64,000 nucleotides of DNA, taken from assembly GCA_964481395.1 (NCBI GenBank), contig CAYZYG010000003.1, forward strand, positions 1 to 64,000. Reading direction: 5' to 3'. Each line of letters starts with the position of its first letter. Positions within the stretch are counted from its first letter, which is position 1. A model generated the notes under the pieces. That model was not told where the DNA came from. It saw only the letters and a list, made by a program, of their open reading frames with translations, and did no database searches. Source of the DNA: JBFMFH01 sp964481395 (GTDB taxonomy: Bacteria > Acidobacteriota > Vicinamibacteria > Vicinamibacterales > JAKQTR01). Positions 17,201-24,313 of the stretch are shown here, in pieces. Both the position numbers and the translations under genes were made by a program.

Positions 17201-17977
17201 CTACCATCGTCCTGACGCGCCTCCGCCGCCCGAGCGCCCGCCTCCGCCCGAGAATCCTCCTCCTCCGAAGCCGCCACCTCCACCGCCGCCCCTACCGCTC
17301 GAGAGAATGGTGAACAACAGGTAGAGCGCGAGTTGGGGATTCGTGATGAGCAGCACCAGGAATCCCAGGCCCAGGAACGCCAGGATGACCACCTCGACGC
17401 AGCTCAGCTCCCGGCTCTCGGGGCTGGTGCGGGGGGTGTCACGCTGCCCGACTGCCTCGGCAGGACCAGCAGGGCCGGTGGCCTGGCCGATGATGCGGAC
17501 CATGATCGCGTCGAGTCCCGCGAGGATCGCGCCGTCGCGATCCCCGGCCTGAATCTTCGGGACCATGACCTCGTTGATGATCCTGGATGCGACCGCGTCG
17601 GGAACGACGCCTTCGAGGCCGTAGCCCACTTCGATCCGTAGCGTGCGGTCCTCGGCGAAGACGAACAGGACCAGGCCGTTGTCGAGGCCTTTGCGCCCGA
17701 CCTTCCAGGCCTCGAACGCCCGGGCGGCCCAGTCCTCGATCGGCACATCGCCGGTCGTCGTGCCGATCCACAGCAGGACCTGATTACCCGTCGAGAGTTC
17801 GAACTGCTCGAGCGCCCGGTCGGACGACCGCAGCGCCGACGGGCTCAGGAACCCCGCCGTATCGGTCGCCCAGCGCTCGGGCGCCGGCGGAATCCGGGCT
17901 GCGGCCGGCTGCGCCCCGGCCGGGGACACGGCCAGCACGACGAGCCAGGCGAGCGCGGCCAGCATCGCTCGCGTCAT
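17201..17977 (-). CDS. Exported TPM-domain protein with Gly-rich tail
   Basis: 258 residues. A signal peptide (1-22, ending SPAGAQ) precedes a TPM domain (about 35-165) containing STGNQVLLWIGTTTGDVPIEDWAARAFEAWKVGRKGLDNGLVLFVF and the RIEVGYGLEGVVPDA signature. One transmembrane helix follows (about 193-222), and the protein ends in a long glycine/serine tract (FGGGGFSGGGGRSGGGG) that is characteristic of the YgcG/LemA-associated branch. The topology puts the TPM domain outside the cytoplasmic membrane. It is 16 bases downstream of lemA on the same strand, so it is clearly in one operon. Confidence 0.9.
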   Translation of the reverse strand: MTRAMLAALAWLVVLAVSPAGAQPAAARIPPAPERWATDTAGFLSPSALRSSDRALEQFELSTGNQVLLWIGTTTGDVPIEDWAARAFEAWKVGRKGLDNGLVLFVFAEDRTLRIEVGYGLEGVVPDAVASRIINEVMVPKIQAGDRDGAILAGLDAIMVRIIGQATGPAGPAEAVGQRDTPRTSPESRELSCVEVVILAFLGLGFLVLLITNPQLALYLLFTILSSGRGGGGGGGFGGGGFSGGGGRSGGGGASGRW

Positions 17978-17993
17978 GAAGGCAGCCCGATGG

Positions 17994-18596
17994 TCAGAAT
18001 TTCACCGGAGGAGCCGTCTCAGCGCCCGGCTGGGCCTTGAAGTAGCTCTTCTCGTTGAAGCGGCTGCCGAAGAAGCCGGCGATGAGCACCGTCGGGAAGC
18101 TCATCCGCTTCGTGTTGAACGCCTGCGCGGTCTCGTTGAACCGCATGCGCTCGACGGTGATCCGGTTCTCCGTGCCTTCGAGCTGCGCCTGCAGATCGCG
18201 GAAGTTCTGCGTGGCCTTCAGGTCGGGGTACTTCTCGACGACGACCAGCAGCCGCGAGAGCGCGGAGGCCAGTCCGTCTTGGGCCTGCTGGAACTGGGCA
18301 AAGGCCTCGGGGTTGTTGAGCGCCGCGCCGGCGTTGATCTGTCCGACTCGCGAGCGCGCCTCGGTGACGGCGGTGAACGTGTCCCGCTCGAACGCGGCCG
18401 CGCCCTTGACGGTTTCCACCAGGTTGGGCACCAGGTCCGCGCGCCGCTGGTAGACGTTCTCCACCTGCGCCCACTGGGCCTGCACCGCCTGGTCGAGGGT
18501 GACCAGCGCATTGTACGTCCCGGCCAGCGAACCGGCCAGGATCAGGCCAACCACGACGACGACGACCAGGCACCCAATTCCGGTTTTCTTGCCCAT
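17994..18596 (-). CDS. lemA: LemA family protein
   Basis: 200-residue membrane-anchored helical protein. One N-terminal transmembrane helix (about 7-25, valine-rich) is followed by the LemA signature YNALVTLDQAVQAQWAQVENVYQRRADLVPNLVETVKG. Further antiparallel helices include the conserved YPDLKATQNFRDLQAQLEGTENRI and the motif YNxx-type region preserved here as RFNETAQAFNTK. LemA proteins hold a long coiled bundle outside the membrane; function is not established. It is the first gene of the lemA-TPM operon. RBS-like AGGAGAA precedes the ATG at 18596. Confidence 0.92.
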   Translation of the reverse strand: MGKKTGIGCLVVVVVVGLILAGSLAGTYNALVTLDQAVQAQWAQVENVYQRRADLVPNLVETVKGAAAFERDTFTAVTEARSRVGQINAGAALNNPEAFAQFQQAQDGLASALSRLLVVVEKYPDLKATQNFRDLQAQLEGTENRITVERMRFNETAQAFNTKRMSFPTVLIAGFFGSRFNEKSYFKAQPGAETAPPVKF

Positions 18597-18731
18597 GATC
18601 TGGATTCTCCTCCACGAGCGCCTAGGCTGCGCTGCGCACGCGCCTGCGCCGGGCCCAGACCGCCTCTCTGTCAGTATAGGGTACGGAACCCAGCCACGGA
18701 TGGTCGGCGGCTGTCGCGGCTCGGCGCGGCG

Positions 18732-20579
18732 CTATCGGACCTCCGCGCCCTCCAGATCGACGACCGTCATACGCCCCTCCGCATCCTTGGCCCAGACCCG
18801 CACCGTCACCGGGCCCGGCGGGAGCGTTGTGTCGTTCGGGAGTCTGAGCCTGGCGCTCACGAGCGGCCGCGGTCCTCCGCCGATGTAGGGACGCTCTTCA
18901 GGATCGCCAAGGCCATCCCACAGCCCGCCGCGCAACTGCTGAGGCACTGTCAATCCGGGCCGCATCAGGACAATCCCGGCGCGGCTCAGTGCTGTCCCTG
19001 AGTACGACAGCGTAACGAGATGCGTGGACGAACCATCCATCCGCATCACCGGATTGTCGATGGCGATGCCGGTCAGCGCGGGATTGCCGGCGAGATCACG
19101 GGGCGCGAAGTCCGCGACGTAGACCTGAAAGGACCCGGGCATGCCTTCCGCGACCGGCTCCTCGACCACCAGGGCCGCCCGCCTGCCCGTCGAGTCAATC
19201 GACGACTTCTGGGGCCGGTGGAGCGGATCCCGGCTGCCGAGGTCCGTCGCGTCGTAGCCGGCAGAACCGTCGGCGGGGAAGAAGCGCAAGCCCCAGCCGA
19301 CTCCGAGCCGCGCGCCGTCGTCCGCGAACTGCACCCAGTCAGACCCCTGGATCTGGTGGCCCGTCTGCCGTACGGGCCCGCCCCCGTCCCAGTCGGTGAA
19401 CTGGATATATCGGCTGTCTGCGTCGGGTCCCTCGTGCACCCACGCGATCCGGCTCCCGTCCCGGCTGATGCGGACGCGCTGCAGTCCGGGGTCTGGCGGG
19501 TTGCCGGCGTGCTGCGTGAGGCGCCGGAGGGCGCCAGTGTTGACGTCCAGCGCGAGCGCATCCCACAGGAATTGGAACACCAGCCGGCTTCCGTCGGCGG
19601 ACACGTCGAGGCCGGACAGGCCACCCCGCCAGTGATTGCCGTTGGCGTCGACACCGGCCGTTCGGGCCGCCTGCTCGGTTGTGACCAGCGTCCGGCCCGG
19701 CCCGCCGTCGGCGGGGTAGACGACGATCCCGCCTCCCTCGAAGCCGGGCTCGAGCACGAAGACGCGTCGACCATCGCCCGACAGACGGACCGAGAAACAC
19801 TGAGCTCTGACTGGCAGCTGCCGTCGCTCGCTCCCGTCAGCATCGGCGACGATCAGCCCCTCCTCGCCGCTGTACCACGCGACCGTCGTGCCGTCCGCAT
19901 TGATGTCGAGGGAGCCGTCCTCGGTCCGCTTCGTGGAGACGACGGCAGAGCCAGATCCGTCCGCACCGACTGTCCGGACGCCCTCGTAGCCGCCGAACGC
20001 GATGCGCCGGCCGTCGGCCGAGATTCGCAGTGCGTACATGGTGAACGGCGGCTGGCTGCGTCCGTGATCCGTGACCCGCCGCCACGTTGCCCACCTCGTG
20101 ATGCGAAGGGGGCCATCGGCAGACAGGCCCTCGGGTATGGGCGCATCCGGCGGCGCGGGCCATGCGCCGGTGACGGGTTCGTCCGGGGCTCCAGGAGCCG
20201 TCGGGCGTCCGGTGTTCGGATTCGGGATGCCCGGTGTCTCCGGCTGGGTGGGCCGGCCCGTGTTCGGGTCGGTGATCGGAGGTGACTCCGGTGTTCCCGG
20301 TCGACCGGTGCTCGGATTCTGCGGTTCCGGCCTGCCCGGACGCCCACCCCCGAGCGGTGGGGTGTCATCGGGAATACCGAGCGAGATCACCGCGCCCGGG
20401 CGAATGACGACCGACGTCGCCGGATCGGGTCCGGGGAAAACTGTCGACTTGCCCGGATCCTGCGCCGGCGTGATCGCGACAGCGGCCACCACGGCCCCGC
20501 ACACGATCGCTCCGAGGGCGGCCGCGCGCGTGGCGCGTCGCCTGGGCCTGCGCGGAGGACGTGAGGCCGCGTTTACCAT
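18732..20579 (-). CDS. Exported PD40/WD40-type beta-propeller with Pro-rich repeat linker
   Basis: 615 residues from the ATG at 20579 (618 from the ATG at 20588). Both starts overlap the stop of the kinase-like gene upstream, which suggests translational coupling. A basic stretch and a hydrophobic segment (about 15-40) mark export. Next comes a linker (about 60-145) built from near-identical units such as PNTGRPTxPETPGIPNPNTGRP. The remainder is a propeller of PD40/TolB-like blades (ALRISADGRRIAFGG, SLDINADGTTVAWYS, SVRLSGDGRRVFVLE, GLDVSADGSRLVFQF, RVRISRDGSRIAWVH). The C-terminal 100 residues look like a separate Ig-like domain (TLPPGPVTVRVWAKDAEGRMTVVDL). It is the third gene of a three-gene operon and would act outside the inner membrane; no catalytic residues are evident. 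Confidence 0.8.
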   Translation of the reverse strand: MVNAASRPPRRPRRRATRAAALGAIVCGAVVAAVAITPAQDPGKSTVFPGPDPATSVVIRPGAVISLGIPDDTPPLGGGRPGRPEPQNPSTGRPGTPESPPITDPNTGRPTQPETPGIPNPNTGRPTAPGAPDEPVTGAWPAPPDAPIPEGLSADGPLRITRWATWRRVTDHGRSQPPFTMYALRISADGRRIAFGGYEGVRTVGADGSGSAVVSTKRTEDGSLDINADGTTVAWYSGEEGLIVADADGSERRQLPVRAQCFSVRLSGDGRRVFVLEPGFEGGGIVVYPADGGPGRTLVTTEQAARTAGVDANGNHWRGGLSGLDVSADGSRLVFQFLWDALALDVNTGALRRLTQHAGNPPDPGLQRVRISRDGSRIAWVHEGPDADSRYIQFTDWDGGGPVRQTGHQIQGSDWVQFADDGARLGVGWGLRFFPADGSAGYDATDLGSRDPLHRPQKSSIDSTGRRAALVVEEPVAEGMPGSFQVYVADFAPRDLAGNPALTGIAIDNPVMRMDGSSTHLVTLSYSGTALSRAGIVLMRPGLTVPQQLRGGLWDGLGDPEERPYIGGGPRPLVSARLRLPNDTTLPPGPVTVRVWAKDAEGRMTVVDLEGAEVR

Positions 20580-23500
20580 GCCGGCCATCCCGCGAGCATC
20601 GGTTGCGGCCGCAGGAAGACGAACCTGCCTCCGAGAACGCTCTGCCAAGCTTGATTGAGCAGCGACCACGCCGCGCCGACGGTCCCCGGGCGCGTCCGTG
20701 GCGTGCCTTGCGGCTGCCCAGGCACCGCGCCGGGCCAGGGATCGAGGAGCTCGTCGATCGTGCGCTTGCGTTCCAGGAGGCTGGCCTTGATGGTTTCAAT
20801 CTCCCGGGCGGCTTCCTCGGGCGTGTCTCGCTTCACCAGATCGCCGACCCACCGCTCGATCTGCTCGCCGTCCACACGGCGGATCTTCGAGAAGACCGGC
20901 TGCATGTCCTGGCCCCGCACCAGCCGATCGAGATGAACCACCTCGGCACGGGCCTGGCCGCCGTTGCGGTAGAGATCGCGCAAGAGACGGGCGAAATCGA
21001 GATCCGCGTTTCCGGTGAATCTGAACTGATCTTCGGAGAGCCTGAGAAGCGATCCTCTCAGCCAATCCAGCTGGTCGTAGTTCCAAGAGTTCTTCAGGCA
21101 CGCCATCCCGTGGTCGATGTGCCACACGCGGCCGACCTGGTCGTACACGAAGTTGCCCATATGGACGTCGTAGTTGCCGGTGAACACGGCCGCAGCTTTG
21201 AACTGCGCGACCTGATCGGCAAGGGCGCTTCGGGCACCCGGGCTGATGTCCTGCAGTTGCCGAACGCCAGGGATCCAGCGGATCACCACCCCGCGCACTG
21301 GCCCCGTCGCGCCCTGTACGGTGACCTCGGCCGCAGCCGGCGCGAGCAAGCCGAAGTCACGGTACATGCGTGCGACGGCGACCTCGTTCACCAGATTGCC
21401 ATCGTCCGGCATCATTTGCAGGTTCGACGTTTCCGGGAGGCGGGCCTCTTTGAAGACGCCTACCTTTCTCCCCTGGGCGTCGAGCACGAAGCGCGGGGCC
21501 GCGGCCGTCTCGGCCCGCCCCGTGGCGGCCGACACCAGCGGCATATCCTCGAGGTTCAGCCTGGCGACATCGTCGAGTTCGGCCTGCGTCCACTGTCGCA
21601 GCGCGTCGTCGCACTGGCGCGTGTACTCGGTGAACTTACCCGAGGCGCGTCGCTCGGCCATCGCCGATGCGAATCGCTCCGCGTGCTCGGCCTCCCGCAT
21701 CCGTTTCACATAGAGCGCTGCGTCGTCGGCCGTGATGTCTTCGAACTGGCTCGCGGAGCGGTAGTAGCTCCTGGCGGCCGCGAAGTCACGGGTGCGAAGG
21801 GCCTCTTCTCCCATCTCGTAGGCTTCGGCGTGCGTCGAGGGTTGACGCACCGGCGTCGGCGCCGCGGCCTCCCCGGGAGGAGGTGAGGCCGTCGATCCGC
21901 CGACCCTCACCTCGAGCGTCTTTGCGGTAGCCGGACGGGGGCCTGAGATTTCCACCGGGCTTCCGCCAGGTCCCACTTCCACCGAGGCACTGGCGCGCGG
22001 CCCGGCCGAAGGCGCGAGGGCCGCGTTGTCCATGGCGTCGGCGGACTTGCGCGCGTCCTCGAGCATGTTGGTGACAAGTGTGCCGGCCTTCTTCGCCTTG
22101 GGCGACACGATAGCCGAGCCGATGCGTTCGCCGGCGACGACGGCCTCGGCCTCGGCCACGACCAGTTCAGCCTGCTCACGGACGCCCTCGGTGAGCCGCG
22201 ACGCGCCGGGCTGTACGGAGACCCCGCCCGCGGCGGGCAGATCGCCGGCTGCCTGTGACGCGCGTCGCTCCGCGGCAACGATGTCGTCGGCGGCTTCGGA
22301 CGCTTCCAGCGCGGCCCGCCGCGCCTGGGCGATCTCGGTTTCGGCCAGCGCCTGTCCTTCAGACACACGCACGGCAGCAGCTTCGACGGACTGATGCGCG
22401 GTCCTCACCCTGGCCGCGGCCGACTCGGCAACCGAGAGCTTCTGCCGGAACTCCGCGACCTGCGCCTTGATCGCACCGACCCGCGCCTGCTGGATGTCGT
22501 GGATCGGGTTCCCGGCCAGCACCGCGAGCGCCTGGCCGACGAACTCGCCGTACTGGCCGCCGACGGCCTTGCCGATCTTCCCGCCGGCCTCGAACACGAC
22601 CATCTGGGCGAGGACCTCTTCGGCGCCCATGACGGCCTTCACCGCCGTGGGCCCTTGGTACCGCGCGGCGCACCACGTAGTGAGGCCCTCCCGAAGCGCC
22701 TTGCCCGTGTTCGTCTTCGCGAGGAATGCGGCGGTTTCCCTCACGGCCGGCGTGGCGATCAGCCAGTCGCGGGCGGTCACGGCGTCCTTCAACCCCGTCT
22801 CGGCCATGGCGCCGATGCGCTCCCACGCACCGGCCCCGCGGCCGAATGCCCGGGCGAACCGCGTGCCGGCGCCGGCCGCGCTGCCGCCGCTCTTGACGAT
22901 GGCACCCGGTCCGGCGAGCAGGAGGACGTTCTTGACGTTGACCGCGTCCACGCACGTACCGAAGAGCCCGGCGTCGAACTCCTTCTGGCCCATCCAGGAC
23001 GGCTTCAGGTCGAGCGTCCGCATGTCGCCGCCGAAGGCGAGCTTCTTGACGTCCTCATTCTGGAACGCCGCCTGAATCGACAGCGTCATGGCGTCTGCGG
23101 ATTCCCAGCTGATCGTCTGCCTGAACACCCTCGGCCAGGTGTCCCGGAGCTTCTCCGGTGTCATCAGCCGGATCTCTTCGGTGCTCAGTCCCTTTTCGCG
23201 CAGACGCCACGCGACTTCCACGCCGTTGTGCTCGAGGACCAGGCGTTCCTGGCTGTCGGTCGCGAGATCGCGCAGCGCGTTCGTGCGGCCGATCAGGGAA
23301 TCGATGCCGTGCCGGACGGAGCCGAACAGGCCCTGCTTGATGGTGCTGTCACTGACCTCGCCCGAGTACGTCTCCCAGGTGCGGCGGATTTCGGCGGCGG
23401 TGGAGTCGGCCTTCGAGGAGATGAGCTTCAGGAAGGCCACCTCGAGGCTCTGGGCCTGCGTCGTCATGACGCCGCCCAGATCGGTGTCCTTGTAGCGCGC

Positions 23501-24313
23501 CGCTCCGACGCGCGCGGCGTGGAGCGCCATGCCCATCTCGCCGCGGTCGAGGTAATCCTGCACGCGGTAGTGCAGCGTCACGGCCTGCAGCGACGGATCG
23601 GCCTGGGCACGGTCAGCCAGGACGCGGAATTCCTGGCTTCGGCCCGCACTCAGGTTCAGCTCCATCTCGCCGACGAGCCGCTTCTGATCGAGGAACGTAC
23701 CGAAGCCGCCGAGCGCCCGCTGCACGAGCGGCAGGGACGCGTAGCCGGCCGACTTCTCCCTGAGGCACTGGGTGAAGTCCTCCCATCGCCCCAGCGCGGC
23801 CTTCAGCAGCGAGGCCTGTTCCGCCCGCAGCTCGTTGAGCTTCTGCTGCTTGGCGTTGACAAGAAGCGTCATGTAGCTGCGCAACTGATCGCCGCGCGCG
23901 TTGTCGAGCGTGGCGCGATCGGCGACGAGATCCGCCTCGAGTTCCCTGATGGCGATCCAGTTCGCGCGCAGGACGGTCTTGATCATCGCCATGTCGCGTT
24001 CGAGGCGCGCGTAGGCGTCGAGGAAGCCCGCGAACCACCACAGCGCGGCCACGGCCGGGTCGTCCGCGCCCGCCGCGGGTCCGCTTGCCGCCGGCGGCCC
24101 GATGATCCCGATCGGCGGGCCGGCGCCGACGGGTTTGCCCGTCTCGTCGAGGATCGTCGAGGCGGCGGTGGCACCCATCGGCGGACCCTGCGGCCTCTGG
24201 GCCAGAATCGATCCGCCGGCCAGCACGCCGACCGCGGCCAGCAGCGCGGCCGCCAGGGTCGCAGACCGCCAGGTCAGGGGGGACGAATCAGTCGCGGCCA
24301 TCGAAGCGCGCAT
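20573..24313 (-). CDS. Exported 1,246-residue protein with C-terminal PI3/PI4-kinase-like domain
   Basis: N-terminal export segment (about 18-39), a Gly/Pro-rich region, an all-helical region (about 95-600), a coiled coil (about 605-690), a Pro-rich linker and a TPR-like pair (about 827-880). The last 310 residues look like an atypical kinase: beta-strand lysine in KVGVFKEA (K955); helix glutamate in LVNEVAVARMY (E977); catalytic loop GNYDVHMGNFVYD (D1049, H1051, N1054); metal motif VWHIDHG (D1067). The order D-x-H-x-G-N then G-x-x-x-H-I-D-x-G matches the PI4-kinase catalytic and activation segments better than HipA. The glycine-rich loop is not obvious. It overlaps both neighbours, by 26 bases upstream (14 if the ATG at 24301 is used). 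Phosphorylation outside the cytoplasm, a pseudo-kinase, or a substrate-binding role are all possible. Confidence 0.7.
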   Translation of the reverse strand: MRASMAATDSSPLTWRSATLAAALLAAVGVLAGGSILAQRPQGPPMGATAASTILDETGKPVGAGPPIGIIGPPAASGPAAGADDPAVAALWWFAGFLDAYARLERDMAMIKTVLRANWIAIRELEADLVADRATLDNARGDQLRSYMTLLVNAKQQKLNELRAEQASLLKAALGRWEDFTQCLREKSAGYASLPLVQRALGGFGTFLDQKRLVGEMELNLSAGRSQEFRVLADRAQADPSLQAVTLHYRVQDYLDRGEMGMALHAARVGAARYKDTDLGGVMTTQAQSLEVAFLKLISSKADSTAAEIRRTWETYSGEVSDSTIKQGLFGSVRHGIDSLIGRTNALRDLATDSQERLVLEHNGVEVAWRLREKGLSTEEIRLMTPEKLRDTWPRVFRQTISWESADAMTLSIQAAFQNEDVKKLAFGGDMRTLDLKPSWMGQKEFDAGLFGTCVDAVNVKNVLLLAGPGAIVKSGGSAAGAGTRFARAFGRGAGAWERIGAMAETGLKDAVTARDWLIATPAVRETAAFLAKTNTGKALREGLTTWCAARYQGPTAVKAVMGAEEVLAQMVVFEAGGKIGKAVGGQYGEFVGQALAVLAGNPIHDIQQARVGAIKAQVAEFRQKLSVAESAAARVRTAHQSVEAAAVRVSEGQALAETEIAQARRAALEASEAADDIVAAERRASQAAGDLPAAGGVSVQPGASRLTEGVREQAELVVAEAEAVVAGERIGSAIVSPKAKKAGTLVTNMLEDARKSADAMDNAALAPSAGPRASASVEVGPGGSPVEISGPRPATAKTLEVRVGGSTASPPPGEAAAPTPVRQPSTHAEAYEMGEEALRTRDFAAARSYYRSASQFEDITADDAALYVKRMREAEHAERFASAMAERRASGKFTEYTRQCDDALRQWTQAELDDVARLNLEDMPLVSAATGRAETAAAPRFVLDAQGRKVGVFKEARLPETSNLQMMPDDGNLVNEVAVARMYRDFGLLAPAAAEVTVQGATGPVRGVVIRWIPGVRQLQDISPGARSALADQVAQFKAAAVFTGNYDVHMGNFVYDQVGRVWHIDHGMACLKNSWNYDQLDWLRGSLLRLSEDQFRFTGNADLDFARLLRDLYRNGGQARAEVVHLDRLVRGQDMQPVFSKIRRVDGEQIERWVGDLVKRDTPEEAAREIETIKASLLERKRTIDELLDPWPGAVPGQPQGTPRTRPGTVGAAWSLLNQAWQSVLGGRFVFLRPQPMLAGWPAW

